Source: Streptomyces sp. SN-593 (GTDB lineage Bacteria; Actinomycetota; Actinomycetes; Streptomycetales; Streptomycetaceae). From it: a DNA stretch of 64,000 nucleotides. Below are positions 34,043 to 41,684 of the stretch, piece after piece (position 1 is the first letter of the stretch; every line of letters starts with the position of its first letter). The position numbers were made by a program, and so were the translations under genes. Location: positions 7,568,001-7,632,000 of the forward strand of contig NZ_AP018365.1 in assembly GCF_016756395.1 (NCBI RefSeq), read 5' to 3'. The notes under the pieces are model-generated. The model was not told where the DNA came from. It made no database searches and saw only the letters and a program-made list of their open reading frames with translations.

Positions 34043-35905
34043 TCAGCCGCCCCCACCCGGCGGCCCGGAACCGCTACGGCCGATGTCGACCGCGCAGCGG
34101 TTCCCCTCGGCTGCCAGCACGCGAGCGTCCACCTCGAACACGTCGGTGCCCGACGGTGGCGCCGCATCCCCGCCCGGTCCTGACGCCGACGGCCGCCGCT
34201 CCGGCCCGGTGCGCACCGTGAACCCGCCCGCCGGCAGCGCTCCACCGCTCTCCTCGAGCAGACCGAGCAGCGCGGACGCGTAGAGCGCGGGGTCCGGTCC
34301 ACCGGCTCCTTCTCCCGCTGGGGCCACGCCCTCCCGCTCGGGCCGCGAGAGGGTGCCGAGGGCGGCGAGCAGGCCGTTGCGATGGCGTACGACGCAGGTA
34401 CGCCGACCGATGACGTACGCGGCCATCGTGCAGGACGGGTGCCGGGCCAGCACCTCCGCGGTCCACTCCCGTGGGGTGCCGAACCGTGGGTCGTCCAGGG
34501 CGCCGTGCCGGTAGATCAGGTCCGCCAGGTCGAGCGCGCCGGGATCGAGGGTGTCCTCGTGGACGGCCAGGTGGCCTTCGCCGGGGCCGTCCGGTTCGCG
34601 CGGTGGGGCGGCGTAGCGGTGCACCGCGAGAGCCCCGCCGGCGTCGCGGTGCACCACCACCCGGAGCGGCGCGGTGGTTCGTTGCGCCTCGAACGGTGGC
34701 AGCGGCAACGGGTCGAGCAGCGCGGGGGAAGGGGGCTCGGGGATGCCGATCAGGCGGTAGAAGAGGCCGCGCAGCAATCGGGCCGACCTGCCGGGCACCG
34801 AGGTCGTCAGCGTGGCCGGACCGTGCATCGGCCGGTGCCCGTCGAGCAGACGCTCCAGTTGGGGCAGGAGGGGCGCGTGCGGGTCGAGGCGGGGTGCGGC
34901 ACGGACGAAGTCGGCGACCGGCGTGCCGTGGCCCAGCGCGGCGAGGGACGCGGAGCCGAGCAGCACCGGCGTGCCGCGCGCGGCCGCGTAGTAGCTCACC
35001 GAGCCGAAGTCGCCGATCACCAGGTCCGCGGCGATCAGCGCCTGCCGCCACGCTGTCAGCGGGTCGACCAGCGTCAGCCCCGCCCGCCGCGCCCGGTCGA
35101 GCCACAAGCGGACCTGCCCGGCGCCGTGCGCGGCCCAGATGTTCGGGTGCAGGACGGCGGCGACGCGGTACTCGTCCACCGGCAGTTCCGATGCCAACCG
35201 GGGCAGCAGCAGGGGCAGTACGTCCTCGGTCCCGGCGTCACCGAAGAGCGCTGTCGGGTTCCAGGTGGAGTTCAGAAGCACCAGCCGCTGGCCGGGCCGC
35301 ACACCCAGCGCCCGCCGGTAGCGGGGCCGGTGGCTCTCGGCGGCCAGGATGCGGTCGTAGCAGGGATCGCCGCCCAGCACCGCGGTCGGCAGGGCCTCGG
35401 GGCAGGCGTCGGCGAGACGGTCCAACTGCTCGGGATGGGAGAGCACCATCGCGTCGGCGACCGGCGCCCCACCGGCCAGCAGCCACTCCCGCGACAGCCC
35501 GAACACCGCGTTCCCGGTCCGCAGCGTCTTGTTGTATCCGACGCCGTGCGACAGTATCGCCAACTTGCCCCGCAAAAGGTCCAGTTGACCTCCGAAGCTG
35601 GCGGAGACGGCGAGGTCGACCGGGGTGGCGAGCGCCTGGTCCCAGGGCAGTACCGGAACACCCACCGCGTCGAGGAGTTCGCCGATCCCCGCGCGGAAGG
35701 GCGAGGAACCCGTGCACGTGGCCAGCAGTTGCACCCGCAGATCGTCCCGGAAGAGCGGCAGTACGTCGAGCAGCCGGGTCGCGGAGGTCACGTTGTGCAC
35801 CACGAGCAGGACCCGTCGGCAGCGGCTGCGGGCCGCCCAGCGCGCAGCCTCCGCTCCGACGGGTACGCGTAACCACGCGTCGGCCGGTTCCGCCCCCTCC
35901 GACAC
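34043..35905 (-). CDS. Glycerophosphotransferase/GT-B-like protein of unknown substrate
   Basis: 620 residues. Residues 30-380 look like a two-Rossmann GT-B fold close to CDP-glycerol glycerophosphotransferases: VLLVVHNVTSATRLLDVLPLF at the start, LAILSHGVGYNK, GDPCYDRI, LVLLNSTWNPTALFG, and the C-terminal-domain motif ADLVIGDFGSVSYYAAARGTPVLL, which corresponds to the T-D-Y-S-S-x-x-x-D/E-x-x motif of TagF-like enzymes. The last 200 residues are not recognisable. No membrane segment is evident. A wall-teichoic-acid-like or glycolipid function is possible, but no wall-polymer genes are nearby. It stands alone, convergent with the cold-shock gene (81 bases). Confidence 0.55.
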   Translation of the reverse strand: MSEGAEPADAWLRVPVGAEAARWAARSRCRRVLLVVHNVTSATRLLDVLPLFRDDLRVQLLATCTGSSPFRAGIGELLDAVGVPVLPWDQALATPVDLAVSASFGGQLDLLRGKLAILSHGVGYNKTLRTGNAVFGLSREWLLAGGAPVADAMVLSHPEQLDRLADACPEALPTAVLGGDPCYDRILAAESHRPRYRRALGVRPGQRLVLLNSTWNPTALFGDAGTEDVLPLLLPRLASELPVDEYRVAAVLHPNIWAAHGAGQVRLWLDRARRAGLTLVDPLTAWRQALIAADLVIGDFGSVSYYAAARGTPVLLGSASLAALGHGTPVADFVRAAPRLDPHAPLLPQLERLLDGHRPMHGPATLTTSVPGRSARLLRGLFYRLIGIPEPPSPALLDPLPLPPFEAQRTTAPLRVVVHRDAGGALAVHRYAAPPREPDGPGEGHLAVHEDTLDPGALDLADLIYRHGALDDPRFGTPREWTAEVLARHPSCTMAAYVIGRRTCVVRHRNGLLAALGTLSRPEREGVAPAGEGAGGPDPALYASALLGLLEESGGALPAGGFTVRTGPERRPSASGPGGDAAPPSGTDVFEVDARVLAAEGNRCAVDIGRSGSGPPGGGG

Positions 35906-36046
35906 CTGCGCACCCCCTCCGGTCGACCGTGCAGGTCGGCGGTCCCCAACCTACTCGGGCGGGTCCGGATACCGGGGGGCGGGCCCCGGCCGCGCGCGTA
36001 GCCGGAACGGGGCCTCGGCGGAGGCCGTGGGTCGCGGGTGGGGTGG

Positions 36047-36589
36047 TCAGGGGAGGCGGAAGCGGGTCTGCGCGTAGGTGCCGCCCTTGCGGAAGGCGAA
36101 GACCGCGGTCGGGGCCACCTCGAAGACCAGCACGGGGCCGTGCGCCGCGCCGTCGGGGCCGGGGTGCCGGAAGCCGTCCTCCAGTGCCTCGAAGCGCCAC
36201 TCCTCCCCGTACTTCTCCCGCCACGCCGCCGCTAGTTCGGCGACCCGCGGCCGGCCGGTGACGCGCACCGCGGTGCCCTCCACCGCCACGTCGAGCCCGT
36301 CGTCGAGGGAGCTGCCGCCGGTGGCGAGGACGACCTGCGCGTGCGCCGCGAGGTTGCGCGCCTTCTGCTCGCCCTCACCGGTGCAGAAGTACAGCGCCTC
36401 CCGGTGCCAGACCGCGATCAGCGGCGTGAGGTGCGGACGGCCGTCGGCGCGTACGGTCGTCAGCCAGTACGTGCCCGCGCCGGCCAGCACCTCCCGCACC
36501 TGAGCCCAGGTGCTCGGCTCCGCCGTCGGTTCGCTGAACCTCCGGTCCAGCACCCCGGTCACCGTGCCGTCCCGCCGTCCGGTCCCCAT
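36047..36589 (-). CDS. Pyridoxamine 5'-phosphate oxidase-family FMN/F420-binding protein
   Basis: 180 residues, split-barrel fold. Typical blocks: TYWLTTVRADGRPHLTPLIAVWHREALYFCTGEGEQKARNLAAHAQVVLATG, then the strand pair DGLDVAVEGTAVRVTG. Members bind FMN, F420 or heme; with fbiC present in this window an F420-dependent role is possible, but the cofactor cannot be assigned. ATG 36589 has GAGGTGG upstream; a longer frame to 36637 is less likely. Confidence 0.8.
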   Translation of the reverse strand: MGTGRRDGTVTGVLDRRFSEPTAEPSTWAQVREVLAGAGTYWLTTVRADGRPHLTPLIAVWHREALYFCTGEGEQKARNLAAHAQVVLATGGSSLDDGLDVAVEGTAVRVTGRPRVAELAAAWREKYGEEWRFEALEDGFRHPGPDGAAHGPVLVFEVAPTAVFAFRKGGTYAQTRFRLP

Positions 36590-36709
36590 ACCGCCACCTC
36601 CGACACCGCGTCCGCTCCGACCGGTCACCGCCAGCATGGCGCATCCCGCGCGCGCCGCCGCGGAAGGCGCGCGCCGCGGACCGGGGAACCACCGCGACCG
36701 CCTACGCGC

Positions 36710-37540
36710 TCACTCCGCGATGCCCCGGGTGAGCAGCACCACCGTCACGAAGGTCCGGTACAGCCGCACCGGGTCGTGGTCGGTGAGGGTGACCACCAGC
36801 GGGTCGGCCGGGTCCGGCTCGACCCCGGTGATCCAGGTGGCCATCTCCGCGAGGTCGGGGTTGCGCATCCGCAACCAGAGCGTCGCGGGCAGCTCGATCG
36901 CCGGCGGCGACGCGGAGGGGAGCGTGCGCACCGCCCGCCGGGCGGCCGCCCGGATCACCTCGCGCGCCTCCTGAGGGTGCAGGCTGTCGGCCGCGAACCG
37001 GGACACCGAGGACTTGACCACCGCGCCCACCGCGTCCGGGCAGAAGGGGCGCAGCTCGGCCGCGGTGGTGTCGTCACCGGTGATCAGGACCACCGGGACG
37101 CCGTGGCCGAGCGCGACCAGCGCGTTGATGCCGCTCTCGCCCGCCACCACGCCGTTGAGCCGGACCTCCGCGATCGCGGCCGGGTTGTAGGTGTGCGACA
37201 AGGTGGCCGGCGACCCGGACATCGAGCCGTGGTAGGAGACGAAGAAGACCGCGTCGAACGTGTCGTCCAGCCCCTGCATCATGTACAGCGGCTTGTGCCG
37301 CCCCGACAGGTAGCGGGCCCGGCCGGCCAGCGCGTCGGGGCGCAGGTTGGACATGGTGGAGTGCGAGTCGTTGACGAGGAAGGCGGTCGCGCCGCCCTCG
37401 GCCGCGCCCTCGATGGCCGCGTTCACCTCGTCCTGGAGCAGGGTGCGGTAGTACGCGTACTCGGGCTGGCCGTGCCGGCACTGCGACCAGTCGACGACTC
37501 CGGCGGTGCCCTCCATGTCGGAGGACAGGAAGATCTTCAC
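36710..37540 (-). CDS. M55-family D-aminopeptidase (DppA-like)
   Basis: 276 residues. The N-terminus MKIFLSSDMEGTAGVVDW carries the Ser-Asp-x-Glu-Gly zinc-binding motif of the M55 peptidases. VNDSHSTMSN, the SYHGSM (His) block and the VVAGESGINALVALGHGVPVVLITGDD segment complete the binuclear zinc site. DppA-like enzymes release D-amino acids, for example from D-Ala-D-Ala. Start GTG 37540 follows GAGGAG, which lies at the edge of a 21-base minisatellite separating this gene from the asparaginase gene upstream. The two genes are probably cotranscribed and together suggest turnover of non-standard peptide bonds. Confidence 0.87.
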   Translation of the reverse strand: MKIFLSSDMEGTAGVVDWSQCRHGQPEYAYYRTLLQDEVNAAIEGAAEGGATAFLVNDSHSTMSNLRPDALAGRARYLSGRHKPLYMMQGLDDTFDAVFFVSYHGSMSGSPATLSHTYNPAAIAEVRLNGVVAGESGINALVALGHGVPVVLITGDDTTAAELRPFCPDAVGAVVKSSVSRFAADSLHPQEAREVIRAAARRAVRTLPSASPPAIELPATLWLRMRNPDLAEMATWITGVEPDPADPLVVTLTDHDPVRLYRTFVTVVLLTRGIAE

Positions 37541-37550
37541 GGCAGGCTCC

Positions 37551-37676
37551 TCACAGCACGGTCCGCGGGTGCCAGAGCACGAACCACGGGTGTCACAGCA
37601 CGGTCCGCGGGCGGCACAGCACGATCCGCGGGTCTCACCACACGACCCGCGGGTGTCACAGCACGATCCGCGGGCG
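37551..37676 (-). repeat. Six-unit 21-base minisatellite anchored on a stop codon
   Basis: Units on the plus strand: 37551-37571, 37572-37592, 37593-37613, 37614-37634, 37635-37655 and 37656-37676. The last unit is the genuine 3' end of the asparaginase gene, starting with its stop triplet and reading back through the RPRIVL codons. Three of the other five also keep TCA at the unit start, so a TGA recurs. The motif CAGCACG-x-TCCGCGGG is shared by four units. The units are contiguous, with no spacers. Confidence 0.88.
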
Positions 37677-38603
37677 GAACTCCGGCTCGGTGGACGCGTC
37701 GGTCATCAGGCCGTACACACTGCCCTGCTGGCCGGCCGCGCCGCCGTGCCGCCCGTCCGGGGTCATGGCCAGGGCGCGCAGCTCCGCGCGGAAGTCGTCC
37801 GGCAGGGTCGCCGCGTCGGCGAGCGCCGCCCGGCACGCGTCGGCCGGCTCCTGCCCGGCGGAAAGCAGCTCCACGATGGTGCGGGCGGTGCCGCCGCGCA
37901 TGCTCAGCTCGCCGCGCCCGGTGCAGGCCGCGCCGCCGGCCCGCAGGTCGCACCAGTTGCCGGCACCGGGCAGCGCCGAGTCGCCGACCCGGCCGGGGTA
38001 CTTGTACGGGTAGCCGGAGGTGGACACGCCCACGCACATCTCGCCGGTGGCGTCCAGGGCGATGATGTTGATGGTGCCCCAGGGGCCGTCGTGCGGGGCG
38101 AGCCGGCGGATCAGCGCGAGGGCGCTCTCCCGGTAGCGGGCGTCGCCGTCGGTGGCGGCGGTGTTCTCGCCCTCGACCGACTCGCGGGAGTCGGCGACCT
38201 GCTTGCGCCACAGTTCGCGGGACTCGTCGGTGATCAGGTCCGCGGTGGTGAAGCCGCACTCCTCGGCGAAGAGCGCGGCGCCCTCGCCGACCAGCAGGCT
38301 GTGCTGGGGCAGCTTCTCCAGGACCGCGCGGGCCACCGAGATCGGGTTCGGGTAGCCCTTCAGCGCGCCCACGGCGCCGAACCGCCGGCCGGAGCCGATC
38401 ATCAGCGAGGCGTCCAACTCGACCTCGCCGCGCGCGTTGGGCAGCCCCGCGGTGCCGACGTAGTGGTCCGCCGGGTTGTCCTCGCAGCGCCGCATCGCTG
38501 CCTCCACGGCATCCAGCGCCGAGCCGCCGCGGCGCAGCACCTCCATGCCGGTCGCGAGCCCCGCCTCGCTGCGTTCGCTGCCGATGATCGTCGCTTCCGC
38601 CAC
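37656..38603 (-). CDS. Isoaspartyl peptidase/asparaginase-family (T2) N-terminal nucleophile hydrolase
   Basis: 315 residues. Ntn-hydrolase of the N4-(beta-N-acetylglucosaminyl)-L-asparaginase type: ATGMEVLRRGGSALDAVEAAMRRCEDNPADHYVGTAGLPN at the N-terminus. Autocleavage would occur before the nucleophilic Thr in DGPWGTINIIALD, and substrate-binding follows in VSTSGYPYKYPGRVGDSALPGAG. It removes isoaspartyl or asparagine side-chain linkages after self-processing. GTG 38603 with GGGAGGACAC upstream is the best start; the frame stays open to 39050. It is followed by the 21-base repeat array and the D-aminopeptidase gene. Confidence 0.86.
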   Translation of the reverse strand: MAEATIIGSERSEAGLATGMEVLRRGGSALDAVEAAMRRCEDNPADHYVGTAGLPNARGEVELDASLMIGSGRRFGAVGALKGYPNPISVARAVLEKLPQHSLLVGEGAALFAEECGFTTADLITDESRELWRKQVADSRESVEGENTAATDGDARYRESALALIRRLAPHDGPWGTINIIALDATGEMCVGVSTSGYPYKYPGRVGDSALPGAGNWCDLRAGGAACTGRGELSMRGGTARTIVELLSAGQEPADACRAALADAATLPDDFRAELRALAMTPDGRHGGAAGQQGSVYGLMTDASTEPEFRPRIVL

Positions 38604-38910
38604 GTGTCCTCCCGATCCGTGTTCGCGGGCGCAGTCTCGCACCTGCTGACCTGGGACGGACCACCGGGGGCCGGGGTTCCGCCGGGACCGTACCCGTACG
38701 GTCGAGGGGCCCACCGCACGGGCCCGGGACCTGCGCACATGACGCCGATGCGCTTCTTGCGTGCTTCTCGCCGAATATTTCGGCCGACGCGCGATCCATT
38801 GCGGTCGCGTGTCCGCGTCGTTACGATCCCCGCACCAGCCGCCGGCCGCATCCGGTTCGTGCAACACGGCTCGCGGCTGCCGGAGTTGACGACCGATCGG
38901 AGGAGTCCAG
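38604..38910. promoter_or_regulatory. Divergent control region with two palindromes
   Basis: 307 bases between the asparaginase and the GH99/71-like gene. GACCGTACCCGTACGGTC (38686-38703) is an 8-base dyad with a 2-base centre. GCCGAA-tat-TTCGGC (38770-38784) is a perfect 6-base dyad in a locally AT-richer stretch. Either could be the operator of the secreted hydrolase or of the peptidase operon. Confidence 0.6.
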
Positions 38911-40605
38911 ATGGGTGTCACACGCAGGGTCTTCCTGCAGTCCGCGGTGGCCGCCACCGCGACGGGAACGGCCGTCCTCGCCGGGGCCCGGACCGCCGGG
39001 GCGGCGGCGCCGGCGGCGAGCGGCCCCGGCGACGTGGTCGGGAAGGTCACCGTCGGCTACCAGGGCTGGTTCGCCTGCATCGGCGACGGCGCGCCGATCG
39101 ACGCCTGGTGGCACTGGAGCGCGAACGGTTCGGCGGCGCCCTCGCCGTCGAACACCGGGATCGTGGCGTGGCCGGACGTGCGCGACTACGCGCACACCTA
39201 CCCGACCGGCTACGCGGCGCTCGGCAACGGGCAGCCGGCCGCGCTGTTCTCGTCGTACGACCAGCAGACGGTGGACACGCACTTCCAGTGGCTCCAGGCG
39301 AACGGGATCGACGTCGCCGCCCTCCAGCGCTTCAACCCGAACGGCAGCGAGGGCCCGACCCGCGACGCCATGGCGGTGAAGGTGCGCGCCTCCGCCGAGA
39401 CGTACGGGCGGAAGTTCTACGTCATGTACGACGTCTCGGACTGGACGAACATGCAGTCGGAGATCAAGGCCGACTGGACCGGCAAGATGCGGGCGCACAC
39501 CGCCAGTCCGGCCTACGCGGTGCAGAACGGCAAGCCGGTGGTGTGCGTGTGGGGCTTCGGGTTCGCCGACAACCAGCGGCCGTTCACCGCCGACGCCTGC
39601 CTGGACGTCGTCAACTGGTTCAAGGGCCAGGGGTGTTACGTGATCGGCGGCGTGCCGACCTGGTGGCGCACCGGGGACCGCGACTCGCGGCCGGGCTTCT
39701 CGGACGTCTACCACGCGTTCGACATGCTCTCGCCGTGGATGGTCGGCCGCATCGGCAACGTCGCGGACGCCGACAACTTCTTCAACGTGGCCACGGTGCC
39801 CGACCTGGCGGAGTGCGCGGCCCACGGCATCGACTACCAGCCCTGCGTGCTGCCCGGCGCGGTCACCCTGCGCCAGCGCGCCCACGGCGACTTCATGTGG
39901 AGGCAGTTCTACAACATGGTCCGGGCGGGGGTCGGCAGCGTCTACATCTCCATGTTCGACGAGTTCAACGAGGGCAACCAGATCGCCAAGACCGCCGAGA
40001 GCCAGGCGTGGGTGCCGGCGAACTCCGGGTTCCTCGCACTCGACGAGGACGGCACGGCCTGCTCCTCGGACTACTACCTGCGGCTGACCGGCGACGGGGG
40101 CCGCATGCTCAAGGGCCAACTCGCGCTCACCGCCACCCGTCCCACCCCGCCGGTGGTCGGCGGCGGGACCACGCCCCCGCCGACCGGCGACCTCGCCCTG
40201 CACCGCGCCACCTCGGAGAGCAGCCACACCCAGTCCTACGGTTCGGCCAACGCCACCGACGGCGACCCCTCCTCCTACTGGGAGTCGGCGAACAACGCCT
40301 TCCCGCAGTGGATCCAGGTCGACCTCGGCGCGGCGAGCACGGTGCGGCGGCTCGTGCTCACCCTGCCGCCGTCCGCCGCGTGGACCGCCCGTACCCAGAC
40401 GCTCTCGGTGCGGGGGAGCACCGACGGCGCCACCTTCACCGCGCTCGCCGGCTCCGCGGGCCACACGTTCGACCCCGCCACCGGGAACACCGCCACCGTC
40501 ACCCTGCCCGCCGCGGCCACCACCCGCTACCTGCGGCTGGACTTCACGGCCAACACCGGCTGGCCGGCGGCGCAGCTCTCGGGGCTCCAGGTCTTCGCGG
40601 GCTGA
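38911..40605 (+). CDS. Secreted GH99/GH71-like glycoside hydrolase with discoidin (F5/8 C) domain
   Basis: 564 residues. A Tat-type signal (TRRVFLQSAVAATATGTAVLAGARTAGAAAPAA) sends it out of the cell. The catalytic region resembles the xylosidase/arabinosidase-like GH99/GH71 barrel: VGYQGWFACIGDG, WWHWSANG, GIDVAALQRF, KFYVMYDVSDW, and SVYISMFDEFNEGNQIAK, with the acidic pair likely at the active site. A GGGTTPPPTG linker leads to a C-terminal galactose-binding-like domain (LALHRATSESSHTQSYGSANATDGDPSSYWES ... QWIQVDLG). The probable substrate is an extracellular polysaccharide. The ribosome-binding site GGAGGAG is strong. The stop is three bases from the convergent small membrane protein gene. 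Confidence 0.82.
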   Translation: MGVTRRVFLQSAVAATATGTAVLAGARTAGAAAPAASGPGDVVGKVTVGYQGWFACIGDGAPIDAWWHWSANGSAAPSPSNTGIVAWPDVRDYAHTYPTGYAALGNGQPAALFSSYDQQTVDTHFQWLQANGIDVAALQRFNPNGSEGPTRDAMAVKVRASAETYGRKFYVMYDVSDWTNMQSEIKADWTGKMRAHTASPAYAVQNGKPVVCVWGFGFADNQRPFTADACLDVVNWFKGQGCYVIGGVPTWWRTGDRDSRPGFSDVYHAFDMLSPWMVGRIGNVADADNFFNVATVPDLAECAAHGIDYQPCVLPGAVTLRQRAHGDFMWRQFYNMVRAGVGSVYISMFDEFNEGNQIAKTAESQAWVPANSGFLALDEDGTACSSDYYLRLTGDGGRMLKGQLALTATRPTPPVVGGGTTPPPTGDLALHRATSESSHTQSYGSANATDGDPSSYWESANNAFPQWIQVDLGAASTVRRLVLTLPPSAAWTARTQTLSVRGSTDGATFTALAGSAGHTFDPATGNTATVTLPAAATTRYLRLDFTANTGWPAAQLSGLQVFAG

Positions 40606-40608
40606 GGT

Positions 40609-40953
40609 TCAGCTCTTGCCGATCACCGCGAACATCAGCCACAGGAAGAAGGCCATGAAGTGCGCCACCGCGACGTAGACGAGGACGCGCAGGATGACCG
40701 CGCGCTCCTTGTGCTTCTCGGTGCTGCTGGGTTCGGGGGTCACGACCAGGACGGGCACCGGCTCGGGTACCCGGGGGGAGCCGGGCGCCGGCGCCGGCTG
40801 CGAGACGGTGTCGGACGCGGAGGCGGAGGCGTCAGCGGAGGCGTCGGCGGGTGCGGACACGGCCGCAGGGTCGGGCGCGTGCACGGTCGCCGGGCCGGGC
40901 TCGGACGGTTCCGCGGCGGGGTGGGCGCGCGGCTCGGCGGGGTTCGTCGTCAT
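40609..40953 (-). CDS. Small membrane protein (DUF6126-like)
   Basis: 114 residues: about 75 disordered Ala/Pro/Ser/Asp-rich residues, a short charged stretch SSTEKHKERAVILR, and one C-terminal transmembrane helix (VLVYVAVAHFMAFFLWLMFAVIGKS). The ERAVILRV-x-Y-x2-x2-H-x2-AFF pattern resembles small proteins annotated as DUF6126 that accompany XRE-type regulators in Streptomyces; I am not certain of the family name. The ATG overlaps the regulator stop by four bases (ATGA) and has GAGGAGG upstream, so the two are translationally coupled. A partner role with the regulator is inference. Confidence 0.65.
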   Translation of the reverse strand: MTTNPAEPRAHPAAEPSEPGPATVHAPDPAAVSAPADASADASASASDTVSQPAPAPGSPRVPEPVPVLVVTPEPSSTEKHKERAVILRVLVYVAVAHFMAFFLWLMFAVIGKS

Positions 40954-41594
40954 GAACGGCCTCCTCGGGTGTCGGCGGGCTCGCGCGGCACGACGCACAG
41001 TGCCGACGTCTCGCTCTGCATGAGGGTGTGGACGAAGAGCAGGTCGACCCCGTCCGGGCCGCCGGCCGCCAGCCGGTGCGGTACGAGCGAGTCGAAGTGC
41101 GCGGAGTCCCCGGCGGCCAGCGTGTGGGTGCGGTCGCCGAGGGAGAGTTCGAGCACCCCGGCGGTGACGTAGAGCCACTCCTCGCCGGGGTGGACGCGGA
41201 CCAGGCCGCCCTGGGCCCGCGAGGGCACGTGCACACGCAGCGCCTGCATCGCCCGCCCGGTGCCGCCGGCCCGCCGGTAGGTCCAGCCCCCGGCGGGCAC
41301 CGCGGCCATCGAGGCACCGCGTACGATGGGATCGGGTTCGGCCGCGGTCTCGCCGAGCAGGTCCGCGACAGTGGTGCTGTACAGGCGGGCGAGCCCCAGG
41401 AGCACCGGCAGCGACGGCTGTCGCAGGCCGGACTCCAGCCGGGACAGGTGCGCTGCCGACAGGTCGGCGCGGTGGGCCGCGGCCTCCAGGGTGAGGCCGC
41501 TCGCGCGCCGGCGGTCACGCAGCCGCGGGGCCAGGGCCGGGGCGTCAGGTCCGGCCGCGGCGGCGGCGTCCGGGGTGGCGGTCGCGTCGTCCAT
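40950..41594 (-). CDS. XRE-family regulator with cupin sensor domain
   Basis: 214 residues from ATG 41594. Residues 30-85 are an XRE HTH (LRDRRRASGLTLEAAAHRADLSAAHLSRLESGLRQPSLPVLLGLARLY). Residues 130-205 are a cupin barrel (VHPGEEWLYVTAGVLELSLGDRTHTLAAGDSAHFDSLVPHRL) with conserved Glu and His residues for a metal or ligand. Similar proteins control amino-acid or polyamine metabolism. Two copies of a 13-base palindrome directly upstream make autoregulation very likely. It is coupled to a small membrane protein. Confidence 0.86.
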   Translation of the reverse strand: MDDATATPDAAAAAGPDAPALAPRLRDRRRASGLTLEAAAHRADLSAAHLSRLESGLRQPSLPVLLGLARLYSTTVADLLGETAAEPDPIVRGASMAAVPAGGWTYRRAGGTGRAMQALRVHVPSRAQGGLVRVHPGEEWLYVTAGVLELSLGDRTHTLAAGDSAHFDSLVPHRLAAGGPDGVDLLFVHTLMQSETSALCVVPREPADTRGGRS

Positions 41595-41616
41595 GCCCTC
41601 ATGGAACACCAGGCTG

Positions 41617-41649
41617 TGCCTCAGAGGCAAAAAGCTTGCCTCTGAGGCA
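41617..41649 (-). promoter_or_regulatory. Double palindromic operator for the XRE-cupin operon
   Basis: TGCCTCAGAGGCA (41617-41629) and TGCCTCTGAGGCA (41637-41649) are near-identical 13-base palindromes with centres 20 bases apart, about two helical turns. They lie 23 to 55 bases before the regulator ATG, which fits cooperative dimer binding and autorepression. Confidence 0.82.
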
Positions 41650-41684
41650 AAAGCACCGGGGGAGGGACCGCGTGACCAGGTCTC

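Noticed and set aside
37551..37676. Tandem units considered as a CRISPR array
   Set aside because: Units are contiguous 21-mers with no unique spacers and no cas gene nearby.
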